DNA of 64,000 nucleotides from the NCBI GenBank assembly GCA_001599595.1, contig BCHH01000001.1:2885837-2949836 (forward strand). Reading direction: 5' to 3'. Source of the DNA: Beverwykella pulmonaria. Taxonomy: Eukaryota; Ascomycota; Dothideomycetes; Pleosporales; Melanommataceae. The notes under the pieces were generated by a model that worked only from the letters and a program-made list of their open reading frames with translations, was not told the origin of the DNA and ran no database searches. Of the stretch, positions 13,591 to 24,626 are shown piece after piece; position 1 is the first letter of the stretch, and every line of letters begins with the position of its first letter. A program made the position numbers and the translations under genes.

Positions 13591-13896
13591 ATGTCCGACA
13601 AAAAACAAGGCGGCAATAATGAACAGAAAAGCGATAGCCCAAACAGCACGACTCAAAATCTGTCCTCTCCCAATCATCCAAAGCTTTACATCACCATTGT
13701 GCTCGTGCTCTTGCTTCTCCTTGTCGCATACATCATGCAATACGAGCCGGTATGCATATTCACATGCGCGCCTCTCTTCTCCCCAAAACGGCATTACCCA
13801 ACAAGGGTGAAAATAACTGAAATTTGCGGATCACCGATCAACATCAACGAGCCTCATTGCATGACTGTACCCGTGGTGGTTCCTATAATCGGCTAG
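13591..13896 (+). CDS. Possible small single-pass membrane protein
   Basis: A 101-codon ATG frame. It has a hydrophilic Asn/Ser/Gln-rich start of about 30 residues, then one strong hydrophobic stretch (YITIVLVLLLLLVAYIM), then a Cys-containing tail. A C/A-rich leader precedes it, as in many fungal transcripts. A GTATGC just after the membrane segment could be a donor, so the tail may be intronic. No family is recognised. It may be a real short membrane protein or a chance frame. Confidence 0.35.
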   Translation: MSDKKQGGNNEQKSDSPNSTTQNLSSPNHPKLYITIVLVLLLLLVAYIMQYEPVCIFTCAPLFSPKRHYPTRVKITEICGSPININEPHCMTVPVVVPIIG

Positions 13897-14660
13897 TCAA
13901 CACACGGTAGTGCTGGACCGTGCTGCACGGCTTCCAATGCGTACAGCAGAGGGGTCGTATGAATAGCGGAGCTTTTTGGCCTCGATATCGGTTTACATGT
14001 ACAGAGTGTAGGCATGTCCGAGGAGGCTATGTCTACTACTACTTTCGAACCCATGGGACAAGTGAACGAAGGTAGTTGATCGATAATTTGAACGATTCCC
14101 ATTCGCGATCTTCTATCTGCGCCGCCGAAAAGCATGTCTTCGAATGTGACGATACCCTGTATGTGATCATGTTCAACCATGCTGTGCAGAAGGATAACGG
14201 ATGCGGCCTGTCGGCGAAGAGGGTGGAAAGTGTTAGAAGTCGGCCTTTGCACAGCTTGATCGAATGTGCTGTAAGGCCTGGGAAGGAATTATGTCCATAG
14301 GCCTCACAGATTGGGCTTAACGTAGCTAGCTTAGCCTCTAATACTAGATCTCCCTCGCCGTTGACTCTGCTCGGCAGCGATTCGTCCCTTCTACATGAAT
14401 ATAACGCTTCTGCTTTAAATACTTAATACTATACCTATGTACCCTCCTTCAAACCTGTAGGCCATCGATCTATTCCATATCGCCCCCCATACTTTGTCTA
14501 CCATCCTCTATCGTCACTAACCGCCAGGTAAGTAATGATAGGAGATCCTAACACCTAAAGTGCCTGACAGAGGGCAGCGAGCAGATATATCTTTAGGGGC
14601 TCCTCGCGAGCCGGGGGCTAAGGCAGACGGGGGGAGAGAAGAAGGGGAGGAGGGCGACGG
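13897..14660. other. Intergenic, 0.76 kb
   Basis: A 119-codon open frame on the minus strand (13893-14252) has no recognisable motif and I do not call it. The stretch 14560-14660 is G/A-rich. Confidence 0.3.
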
Positions 14661-15236
14661 CTAAGATATCGGACGGCGGCGCATTTGGAGAGATATGCTG
14701 CGAAGATTCTGAAAGAGGCTGTCGTTGCGTCCTGCTATAGAACTAAAGGTTAACTTCGTGAGATCTTCACGAACCCGCTTGGTCTGGTAGCTGTCTTGAA
14801 ACACCTGGGTCGTATTAGACAGGACGCACGGCGTCAGTGAGGGCACCTATTTATTAGAAAAAAGTTAGCTACTTTACTTCTAACCAAGCAAGGTAGATGT
14901 AAGAAATATTCTGGGGTCGTGCTTACTGTCAAGTCTAGCACCAGCGCCAACACGCATTGCATAGAAGCGCGGATCTACGCGTAGCCCGCTGACAAGGCAC
15001 GTTCGGTGCCACAAATTAGAGAATGTAGCAGACGAGAGTTGGAAGATAGACCGGTCGAGCATGCTTTCCTTCCATTTTAGTGGTAGGAAATCAACGTTTT
15101 CGAGTGCAGGCCGGGCGAGTGCTAGAGGCCAAGTTAGCTTCATATACACACATAACTCTAATCTAAATATAATTGAAAATTGTGAGACGGTTTCATCATC
15201 TCTTTGGTGACTGTAACTTCTTTTGCCTAAATTCAC
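14661..15236 (-). pseudogene. DUF3435/FluG-type (tyrosine-recombinase-like) gene fragment, frameshifted
   Basis: Two neighbouring minus-strand pieces match successive blocks of the fungal DUF3435/FluG-domain family. About 14942-15123 encodes the part ending RFYAMRVGAGARLD, preceded by a likely intron end (GCTAAC..CTAG). About 14661-14850 encodes SNTTQVFQDSYQTKRVREDL and GRNDSLFQNLR. A plausible intron (GTAAGC..CTAAC..AATAG, about 14851-14929) separates them. The frame needed before it (ALTDAVR) and the frame after it (VLSNTTQ) differ, so a one-base indel is present. Both flanks of the domain are missing. DUF3435 includes the captain recombinases of Starship elements, but many relatives are not captains, and this piece is too short to decide. 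Family assignment is from memory of conserved blocks. Confidence 0.6.
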
Positions 15237-15264
15237 ATTCGAGCCCGCGCTGGGATTTTTCTAC

Positions 15265-15410
15265 TCGGAGAAACGTCCCAGTCAGATTTCTCGTCCCAGA
15301 GAGTCGTCCTAGGTCAGATTTGTCTCCCCAGACAGACGTCCCCGGATTTGTGTCCTAGAAGAAACATCTCAGTCAGATTTCTCTTCCCCGGAGAGGCGTC
15401 CTCACAAGTT
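15265..15410. repeat. Degenerate short repeats with GTCAGATTT core
   Basis: The core GTCAGATTT(C/G)TC recurs at about 15282, 15313 and 15374, with CCCAGAGA-like spacers. It lies between the DUF3435 fragment and the DUF3716 gene. Origin unknown. Confidence 0.5.
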
Positions 15411-15617
15411 CATTAATAGTGTTACAAGCAGGCGGAATGCCTATACTCGCGTACCTAATACCTGTTACACCGTGATATTAACACAGGAGATTTAATTAAG
15501 CTCAGCAGGAAACCTTTCTCTTGGAGATCTGAGCTCTTATGAGATCTTTTGTATGCGCATTAGTTACATGCAATTTGCTTGATAAGGGCTATAGTTCAAA
15601 ACTGATTTGCTATTGCC

Positions 15618-16265
15618 TTAGGAGTCGTGCAGACTCGTCCCCATCTCTATATATTCATTCAACTCATCTACCTCCTCCTCAAGCAAGTCACCTATACGCT
15701 TGTGTAAGCTAGCGAGCTTTTGCATACGCATTTTCCTCTGCAGCTTCCGAACCTTCCATTTAAGCTCTGGGACTGTTGGGCATGACTGGGAATGTATTCG
15801 CTCGTTCGTATTAGATTCACTCGCCGATTCGTCCGATAGTTCAAGCAATGTGGAGCATTTGGTTCGTTCAGAGCGCTTCGCTAGGGTGTTAGATCGCCTC
15901 ATTAAGCTACCGCTTGGATTATTGGTATCTGTCTTGCTTTTGGCTGTTTGCTCTTGTTCGCTAGTTCGAAGGCTGCAGCGCGCTCCTTCGGCACTATAAT
16001 GACAGTTGAAGCAGAGTCCTTTTAGATATCCTTTCAGGATCACGCATTTAGCAAACGACCCTCTTCCTCTTTTGCAGTCCAGGCAAGCCAGTACACCATT
16101 TCTTACTTGTCTGCGACTATACGCCAAAGCAGCTTCGCAATTCTAGGGCGGAAACAAGTTGATCTGATCACGACCCCGGCGCAATTTGACGCCGCGTAGC
16201 CGTTCCATTTGGGCTATAGTCTTTGTTGGTCTAGAATTCGCTTGGAGGAGGCCTGCTCTGCCCAT
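15618..16265 (-). pseudogene. DUF3716 zinc-ribbon protein gene with in-frame amber stop
   Basis: From ATG 16265 the frame is open to 15618 except for one TAG at 16145-16143. After the stop comes NCEAALAYSRRQ, then CLDCKRGRGSFAKC and CFNCHYSAEGARCS. The paired CxxC and G-R-G-x-F pattern is that of DUF3716, a fungal zinc-binding domain of unknown role. A Ser/Lys-rich linker and a C-terminal coiled-coil-like segment (KVRKLQRKMRMQKL, LLEEEVDELNEYI) follow. Without the stop the product would be about 215 aa. An alternative is that the TAG ends an intron (CCCTAG), but the reading frame continues unshifted on both sides, which favours a CAG-to-TAG change. The product is probably dead or starts internally. 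Confidence 0.65.
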
Positions 16266-16948
16266 TGCAATGGTGTTTTGGGTCTATAAGACTCCTGGTT
16301 CTAGGTTATGATGTTGGGGTCAATGTACATTGTTAGAAGTTCGATGTGGTTAAGTCGTGAGGGTAATGAAGACATACATGCTGCATTATAGATCCTGGGC
16401 GAAGTCCGAGTTCCGTGGTTCCAGTTTTGGGGTATCTAAATGCCAAAACTGCCAAACCAACAGGGACACTTTCAGAAACCGGCAGAAATAGACAATAACC
16501 TGCAACCCCAGTCAGTACCTTCGATCAAAACCGCCCTGCACGTCCCGCATGCCGTATAACCATGTTGTTGCTTTAAGGGAGGGTTTGTTTTCTACAACAC
16601 TCACTATGTTGTTTTACTAAGCATCTTTCTATTTACTTTTACGCATATTGTAGATCTCTCAAGCAACATACATCCATTAGCTTTGTCGCCCCATGTACGA
16701 CGTTAGGACCTGAAAAAATAGCAAACTTTGAACAGGGATCTAAATCCTATGACGTCATGCCTAGGAAGTAAGCTGGTGGTCTGACATTAAGGTGTAGATT
16801 TATGTCGACGTCCTAGAAACAGCTCTGCCCATCTCCACTCAAGAGACACATTTCTACCACTCGTATGAACCATTTAAACTTCTTTCTGCCCTCCACTTGA
16901 TACCATGCCTAACATATCCACAGAAGATTCAACAGCTCCTTTCAAGCC
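16266..16948. other. Intergenic, 0.68 kb
   Basis: AT-rich, without a credible frame. An ATG at 16905 opens a frame that overlaps the next gene out of phase; I treat it as leader sequence. Confidence 0.3.
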
Positions 16949-17698
16949 ATGTTTGTGTCAACAATCTTGCACAATGGAGCAGAAGATGTCCTTAATCCAA
17001 CCTTCCGAGTGGTCGATTTCAGTAACTCGGGCGCCCAACTTACCGTCGTCACAATGCTGCGAAATGCATGGACAGCTGAAGAACCGAAGACAGAAGCCAA
17101 TGCTATCGAAGCCGCGTTCGGGGAGTGGATGCGGGAAAATGGACAGGCAGAGAAGAAATGGGCAGATCCTAGTGTTCTGAAACAGAATCCGGATAAGGAA
17201 AATGTGGATACACCGTGGCGAAAACAGATTTTATACTCTTGTAGGCAAGAGTGTAGTATTTAGAAAGAATAGCTGAAATTGCTAACATATTAATAAGATA
17301 ATCACCTCTTCTTCGACGTAGGAGGGATGTTACCGGAGGTCAACTGTATGCTCGGACACTTCCATCCACCGAACCAGACCTCGTTCACGCTATCCCATTC
17401 TCCGGGATCAAGTACTCGAACGTTCGACACCCCGGTTGTCCTTCTTCCTGCATTCCTTGACCGCGACACGAAAGTAAAGATTTCGCGAAAATCAGACACA
17501 GATGCTACTACGATGCAGGAATATGGTGTTTTTGATTCCGGGCACATGAAAGAGTGTTGGTGGATTGGAGCGGGCGTGAAGCTGAAGATGGATGTTGTAC
17601 TTGATGAGAAGGAGGAAAGAGAGGAGAAGGAAGGTGTAGCAGCTGTGTTTGTGGTCGGGCCACTGTGTCTTAAAGAACACGGAGAAAGTGAAGAATAA
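16949..17698 (+). CDS. Unknown two-exon protein, 230 aa
   Basis: ATG 16949. Exon 1 ends at 17240 and the intron 17241-17297 (GTAGGC donor, GCTAAC branch 11 nt before AAG) rejoins in phase. This produces DVGGMLPEVNCMLGHFHPP, then VKISRKSDTDATTMQEYGVF. The C-terminal half has a charged run (DEKEEREEKEG) followed by a hydrophobic VAAVFVVGPLCL. A different acceptor at 17321 would create a stop, which supports the chosen splice. I do not recognise the family. There is no signal peptide. Confidence 0.6.
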
Positions 17699-18482
17699 TG
17701 TAAGTGTAGTGACCCCGAACGGCGAGAAGGCGAGCTTCCGTTCCAAAAGCTTGCCTGCAACTTGGAAATGAATCTTTTGGGTCCGTCTGGTGAGTTTGAC
17801 TTGGTGCTTTATTATGCGAGGTCTCCAAGCTTCTCTCGTGACAACCGATCTTGTAAGCAGTGCAGAGCTTACCCATTCCAAGCATGTCTTTGCTCCGATA
17901 TTGAAATGGTGGAGATAGAGATAGAGGAGTTTCATTTTCTGTATCGTCTGGTTTCACCCATTGCGGGGGCCTTCAAGGCTGAGTAGCTGCTCGACTGTTG
18001 GTAGAGTAGGACCATTATACTTGACCAAGGTCTTATATATTCTGGGAAACCTTTTGGGAGTGTGGATTCGGAGGATACCTGCAAGAGATTCGTCTTAGCG
18101 CGTCGCTACGATCCGTACAGGCCAGTCTTTGTGCCGAGAGTGGGGCATTTGCTGTTGAGTATGAGGACGATACGCGCACAGGAGTATGATAAACGGCCGT
18201 GATGGCGCTGGTGCTGGATGAGACAGGGGACAACTGCGAAGGAGGCGACCTAGCCGGGTGGCTCACCACGAGAACATGTGACTTAGAGCGCCTACCTGCA
18301 TCCATGGATGACGCCTTCCACTTGCATCATCACCTCATCTTTCACACAACCTCATCACTCAGCACTACCTGTTCTCATTCTCGACTTCACAATATCCATA
18401 AACAACGTCTGATATACATCCAACCGACCAAGAAAGAACGGCAAAGAGATATTTACAAGACGGGACTGTACTTTTTCCTCTT
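17699..18482. other. Intergenic, 0.78 kb
   Basis: This lies between two genes that converge (17698 end, 18483 end), so it should hold two 3' ends. No further gene is supported; open frames here are short and motif-free. Confidence 0.35.
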
Positions 18483-21390
18483 TCACACACATTCAGTTGC
18501 AAACGCCCCACTCATCTCTTCAAATCCCTCCCACAATTCCGCCTCAAGAAAGGAGCTCATGTCATTGACTTTCTCTTCAGCACCCTTCTGTCGCTGCTTT
18601 AATGCGTCTCCCAGAATCTTCGCGGCCGAAAGGGCCATGTCAGACTTCCTTCCGAGATACCACAGCGCCTTCACGCAGTCATCCGCACGCCGAAATGTAT
18701 CTTCCTCATCAAATCTGCCTGGAATGTCCAACGGAAGCGACGTGTCAGAATCAAGCAATACGACTCCAGCTTTAGCGAAGGCACGAATCAGCACTGCTGT
18801 CCATGGCTCGGTAAGGAGCGCTCCTTCGTTGACTGCGAAATGGAATTCGGTCGACCTTGGGAATGAAGCATCTTTCCGGGGACAGGCGCACCTTGCTAGA
18901 TCGGAAAGCGTACGAGAATTCGACACCCGGAACCTCGCGACAAAGCCAGTTGCGATTCGTTCGCTGCGTTGCGACTCGACACCCAACTCGGAGCTGTCGA
19001 TCATCTCGACGAGGTCTGCCAACAATAGCGTCGCCAGATGCCAATGCCCGGTCAAACAAATATACCACGACTGTACCCGAAGAGGCAGGAGATCGTGGTT
19101 TTCGATACAGTCGCGAATAAAAGGCGCGTACAGCTTCCCCCAGTGATTGTATACCGCCATTGCTGTCCTGACTGCCTTTTCGATCCTTTCGCCACGAGCG
19201 TTTCGGGACAAAAGTGTTTGAATACGTGTTACCTTCCGAAAAAGAAGAACTTTGACTGGAGCCGCATCACAGAGCAGTGACGTTGCTTGTTCGTAAGAGC
19301 AAGGCCACCTGACTGCCGTGCCCTGCAATCGTCTGCTCTGACGAGCGAACAAATAGTCATCCCAAAGGCCTTCAGATTTGTCGACGGACTCGCATGGGCT
19401 TTCTGTCAAGAGATCTGTGTTTCCTGCATCATTGGCCGTTCGCCTAAGATCATTCGAGTAAATGTCACTATCTTCATCCGAAACCACCAACGGTCGTTTG
19501 TGCATTGCAGACGACAAAGTATCGAACATGACACCAAGCCAGAATAAAAGATCGACAGTCGCTCGATCGGTAGCGTCAAGCCGATTCGGCGACATTCTAG
19601 ACCGTTTCGCACATCGAGGTGAAGTCTTATTTAGAGTTTCGGACATTACCATGCGCGATCTTAGAGAGTGAATGAGCCTTAGTCCTTGCTCTAGGTGTAT
19701 CGGCGGACCATCTCCGTCGATGGTCAGGTTTAGCTTCGACAGCAAGTCTTCGCACTCACTCATGTCCTTGTTTCCCATTTGAGGTGGTTCTGTTCCTATG
19801 ATACTTTCTGCTAACCCGTCAGATGGACCGATTGAGCTTCCAACTGACTGCTCACACTCTGCAAGCTTTTCTTCCCGTATGTCCACGGGTCTTTGCGTCA
19901 TAGAGAACACGATCTGTGCCAAAACAACTCGAAAAGATTGAATCTCCGCTGCATTTTGTAGCGCGCTGCGCGCCTCATGCCAAGCCGATATTTGAAGAGC
20001 GCGGTCGAAGTCTTCTTCCGTTGAGAAAACTTCACCAACCCGATTCGAGCCAAAGGTTGTTGTCCTATCATCGGGCCCATCGTTCTGGAACGGGTATCTG
20101 GCTTTGCTTCTTTGGCTGCATTGCGCCCATTGTGTCGCAAAGGAGAATATTGCCAGATTGATGGCCTTTGACGCAGCTTGATCTTCGCCACATGTGAGGT
20201 TTCTCCCTCGTATCGGCGACGCCAATCGGTCGATCCTGAACACGCGATGATAAATACGATTCCAGTCAGGACCTGCATCATTGGCCTGGGCGACGTCTGA
20301 GCCTTTGCTGTAGGGACAAGTGCGCTCGGTTAACCAACAAGAAAGTGCATTCTCGAAGCTGTCGTGGTAGATTCTGAGCAGGTTCTCGGCCAAGAACGCT
20401 CTGTTCGTTGATGAGAGGAATTTATCCGCAAACAACAACGGTTGACATGGGCTACGACCAGTTGACGCTGGACTCAATGAACTACGTCGTCTTCTTTTGC
20501 GTGGTATTCGCATTATCACACCATTGCGTTCCGGCTCGTTGTTCAAATACACTGTCTCAACGCAATCCGAATCTTGCGAAATGTCGCCCGTTGGACTGTC
20601 TTGCATTGATATGGTCGATGATGTGAGCGATGAAGCCTCTCCAGGTTCAGGATGAAAAGATGTCTCGTCGTCGGCTTCCGCTGTGCTTGTCAGTGCCGAT
20701 GACCCTTTCGTCGATCCCGAGTCAACACTATTTGACATGATTGAGCGACTTTCAAACGGGATTGTGGAAAAGTCATCTAATTCGAATACCGGGATACCGG
20801 TCGGAAAATCAGCGAAGGTCAATCCAAGTTCAGCCGGCTCCCTTCGTGCCACGAAGCTTCCACCATTCGTTGCAGCTGTGACCGGTAGAGTGGTCGAGTG
20901 CGGGGCTTCAATCGCTTGTAATTGACCCGCCCTGTCACTGTGACTTTCCGAAGTGTTTGAGGAGCTGCTCTGAGTGCGGCGTCTCTTTGCTGGCGGTATC
21001 GTACTCGACGGTGGGGCTGCTTGCAACACTCGTTGCGATCGGAGCCATTCGAAAGTGCACTTCTTCTTCGTCTTCTCGCAATTGGCACACGGCGCTAGGG
21101 GACCAAAAACGTCTACAATGTCAATTGCGGATAGTATCTCACCTAGAATGCGCCAACTTACCACTGTAGTGAAATACTGTCGGATTGCTTGCACAGGATC
21201 CACTCGTGTCAAGCAAGGTATCCTCTAGGATGGCGGCGTCGCATGCCCTTTTCCCTTTCCGACATTGGTCACAGCACCTATTCTGCTTCCGGCTGGTCTT
21301 AGAAGGTTTCGCAGTGTTCGTTAATGCCGGCGAGGGCGTTGTCCAGGCATAGTCAAGGAACGATTTGGGTTGGACGTCCACAAAGTTCAT
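18483..21390 (-). CDS. alcR: AlcR-like Zn2Cys6 transcription activator
   Basis: Homologue of the activator of ethanol-utilisation genes in Aspergillus. The start at 21390 is followed by the zinc cluster beginning CCDQCRKGKRACD. After one intron come CANCEKTKKKC and FEWLRSQR. Blocks matching AlcR run throughout: NLLRIYHDSFENALSCWLTE, MFDTLSSAMHKRPLVVSDED, RWPCSYEQATSLL, VQSWYICLTGHWHLATLLLA, and LGRKSDMAL near the end. The intron is ambiguous. A GTGCAA donor with the CCCCTAG acceptor (21095-21194) gives 935 aa and a 17-residue loop between Cys3 and Cys4, near AlcR's long loop of 16. A GTAAGT donor with TTGTAG (21113-21161) gives 952 aa and a 34-residue loop. AlcR of A. nidulans is 821 aa. No alcohol or aldehyde dehydrogenase gene is adjacent, so this is a regulator away from its targets. 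Confidence 0.85.
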
Positions 21391-22339
21391 GGCTGTAGCT
21401 CGGGATTCAGTGTCGATAATAGGAAAGAGAAAGAGAGCGACCTTGAAAAAGCCAAAGTGACACCGATGGGCCGATGCTGATATGCACACCCCGCACGTGT
21501 CGAGCTGCTCCACATCCCCTTTTGGACATGGTGCGGGGAAGGCCAACGTCAGACAGTGCGACTAAGGTATCGTGCTAATATTAAATTCCTTGCCCTATGG
21601 CCTTATCTATCAAGGTTTTAAGCACTTCTGCCCCGGACAAATTGAAGGAGGTCGCTGTGGGAAATTGCGGCGCAGCCGAAGTGTCTACTATTGTCACATA
21701 ATTTGAAATGAAGTTCAATCACTAACCGAAACTGTGCTTTGAATACCACCGCAGGGGTTGAAGAAAGGAGAATTGATTGTAGGTGAACAATAACTATCAC
21801 CTCTATTTACCATCCTGTGCCTAGTGAGCCTATGTCTCGACATTAAATCAGAGACCCAAAATCTTTGCGTCGCTAAACGGCACGATCTGAGTACCAATCA
21901 AACCACCAACCCAATTCTCTTGATCACACTACCACCAACAGTTTAGTAACCCTGCCCAGGATCCAGTTCCTTCGATGTCCGGGTGTGACCACCGTTGCTC
22001 AATATAAAGGCCCAGTCACATGCATGTGTTGGGTTTCCAGGGACCAGGTAAATCTCCAAAAGGGAGTTTGTGAGTTGTGTAATTGCGACTGACGCCCGAA
22101 ATCGGGAAATGAGGGGATCTGCTTAGTGAAAATTTCGTCAACTGCGAGTTTCTTGAGAAATCCGAGAGCCGATGGTTAGGGAGGGGGGTCGTTTAGGGAG
22201 TTGCAATGATTTCTCCTGTTTGTTAGACCAGGCATAAGACAAAGTGGAAGTGGAAGCAGTATAAGAAGTAGTACAAAGGCTTCGGAATTGAAAGTACCTC
22301 ATCGGCTTCGGCAATCAGTGGCGCTCGCCAAATACGGGT
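21391..22339. other. Upstream region of the AlcR-like gene, 0.95 kb
   Basis: No coding signal. It contains the 5' leader and promoter of the AlcR-like gene on the minus strand. No named site recognised. Confidence 0.35.
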
Positions 22340-23645
22340 TTAGCGTATGCAGAATTCGCGCAAAGCTTGGCAAATGTCAATCCCAAAATCCAAGCCAAAT
22401 TACACGTTTTTTGTGAATTTCCTATATTACGCCCCGCACATGCGCGAGGGCCGTCTCTTGGTTAGTGAGGTTGTAAATATACGTGTACAGGCTTATACTT
22501 ACAACATTTTTTAGTGTTGTAGGTCGCCATGCAACGCGCCCAAGGACCTTATTTAAGCAGGGCTTTAACAGGCACGCGTCTCCCTAGTTTATCACCCGCC
22601 TGTACTAAATTAACCTATCTCTTTAAGGCACAGCTATTAGTATGTCTACATGCAATTGTATGTGTATTATCTACTAGTGCAGGCTATTAACTTTGCAGAG
22701 ATCTAAGAGCGCGTTGGCGTTAACTACAGCTTTGTGTATTGCAACCTTATAACATATAGAACTATTGTCATGGTAACCACCGCGACACCAATCCTGAACA
22801 ATGATCCTAAATAATGGTCCTAAATGGTCCTGAACGACGGTCCTGAATAATCCTGAATAACAGTCCTGAACGACAGTCCTGAACAACAGTCCTGACAAGT
22901 ACAGTACTCCGCAGCACAGTACTTCACACACCTAAACTTGCGCACAATACCAACTAATACCCGTTGCGCACATTATCCCATTCTAACTCACAGTACACCA
23001 ACAGTGACAACCGTCAGCACCATACTGTGACTCACAGTACAATAAGCTCAGCAACTAGCCAACCCAACCTAACCTGAAATACTAAACTGAGTCCCAACCA
23101 GGCTCAGCCTGCGCACAAACCAGACCCCTGACGCACAAACCAGACTAAGTATTTATTAAACCGCAAAGGACCTCTAGTCAAGCTCCTTACGCAACGTCTT
23201 GTATGATAATTCATCGCACCTAAGATTGTATCCGTAGTATCCAATATTTAATTGAACCTTTATCCTCTGCTACCAATAGCCTCTCGTGACAACTATACAG
23301 AAACTACAAATAAGGAAGCTAGTAAGGCGTCCAAACTTCACAAGGGTAGATAGAGACGCGTTGTTTAAGGAGCTCTACTAGCACAGCTAGATAAGATAGT
23401 GGCATCTTGCAGTACAGAGCAAATTGATAGAGTACGCAGAATCTCTGCAGTTGCAACACCAAAAAGTCGCTAGTATAGGCCCATACACGTATATTTACAC
23501 CCTCACTAACCAAGCGACGGCCCTCGCCCGTGTGCGGGGTGTAATATAGGAAATTCACGAAAAACGTGTAATTTGGCTTGGATTTTGGGGTGGGATTCGA
23601 ACGATTGACATTTGCCAAGCTTTGCGCGAATTCTGCATACGCTAA
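22340..23645. mobile_element. 1.3-kb element bounded by ~200-bp inverted repeats
   Basis: About 22340-22535 and 23440-23645 are inverted copies of each other. The outer ends match exactly from TTAGCGTATGCAGAATTC through AAGCTTGGCAAATGTCAATC. After a short indel they continue to match through CCAAAATCCAAGCC, AAATATACGTGTA and beyond with scattered differences. The right arm carries 14 extra bases with GTTCGAATCCCA, a tRNA-like B-box sequence on the minus strand that is lost in the left arm. No transposase frame is present. Either this is a non-autonomous inverted-repeat element or it is two oppositely placed copies of a small retroelement. A solo LTR sits in the middle. Confidence 0.7.
22766..23291. 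mobile_element. Solo LTR, copy 1 (526 bp, CpG-depleted)
   Basis: Begins TGTCATGGTAACC and ends CTCGTGACA, with TG..CA ends. It is flanked by the 5-bp direct repeat ACTAT (22761-22765 and 23292-23296), as expected for LTR integration. It is homologous along its whole length to 50215-50756. Differences are mostly CG in the other copy against TG or CA here. An internal degenerate minisatellite of GAACGACGGTCC-like units lies near the left end. Confidence 0.85.
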
Positions 23646-24626
23646 GTTTGTGCAATGGGCGAGCCATCCCGCTTTCTAACACTCAATTACGCGAGAGTTC
23701 TGCTCATCTCTTCTTTGGGAAACATAGAAATGTTCTTCAATCCTAAGAGCTCAAACACGCCCTTTTGCAGATAAATGTTGAGCGAAAGTCTCGTGGCGCA
23801 CTCCAACGCCATACCCGCCCAATTAATGCAGACACCGTACCCCCAACCCTCACTGGGCTAGCAAACAAGTAACTAGAGAATTTTTTTGAAGTACCACTGA
23901 AATTAGTTGAAGTCGATAGAGTTATTGTAGTCGCTGAGCTTGAGGTTGAAGAACATATTGCCAAAGCCAGGTATCCTCACGACCAGTCATAGGCCATGAC
24001 GCGTTTTACTTATGAGAAGCACCCATACTAGTATGAATCAACAACACTCTCAATGTAGTCTCCCTCTTCGAACATAAGTTCTCGAGCCTCTCGCTACCAT
24101 CTAAGCTCAGCACGCCATGTTCGACGAGCTGCATGCACGAAATGGTCACAGCCATCTTAGTCCACGATTGTGGTCCAGAAAATTTGGCATGGCTCGGACG
24201 AACTTCCACCACGCTTGCCGGCTGTATGCGCAAAAAGCTCTATCAGGACTCGCGACAACTACACTTGCTCCAGGATGTCGCTCAGAGAACCAGCGCATGC
24301 TCAATCGACAGTCTACTGTAATTTCTTGATTATTTCAGATGAGAAAGGCGTTGTGCAGGCCCGATATCAACTGTAAGTGGGTTCAAGTACTCTTTGGCTA
24401 GGCCTTGATTACGATACTTATGATATCCACGTCGAAGATGTGAGGTGCATTATCCGCATCGTTACGTCATTCTTTCTCTTGGGACTAAGGAAACCCGTTA
24501 TCCACTGATCCGCGTCCGTCTTGGAATGAAATGCGGGGAAGCTGCCTTACTATTTCAGAGATTCGCCTAACCCGTTTAGATTTCCTCACGATCCCAACCC
24601 CCAGACAGTTTCTCTTCGACCATCCT
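23646..24626. other. Intergenic, 1 kb
   Basis: Short frames on both strands (for example 23743-23964 minus, 24117-24329 plus) have no motif or splice support. I see no gene. Confidence 0.3.

Noticed and set aside
17241..17321. Stop at the splice of the 17-kb gene
   Set aside because: Using the acceptor at 17321 makes a TGA; the acceptor at 17297 gives an open, sensible frame.
18199..19146. 315-codon plus-strand open frame
   Set aside because: It is antisense to the AlcR-like gene, whose protein matches a known family; this frame is a shadow.
23590..23610. tRNA gene at the GTTCGAATCC box
   Set aside because: No matching acceptor or D/anticodon arms can be formed around it; only a B-box-like motif remains.
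23319..23618. 99-codon frame in the inverted-repeat arm
   Set aside because: It spans the repeat arm and is not conserved in the other arm; considered repeat sequence.
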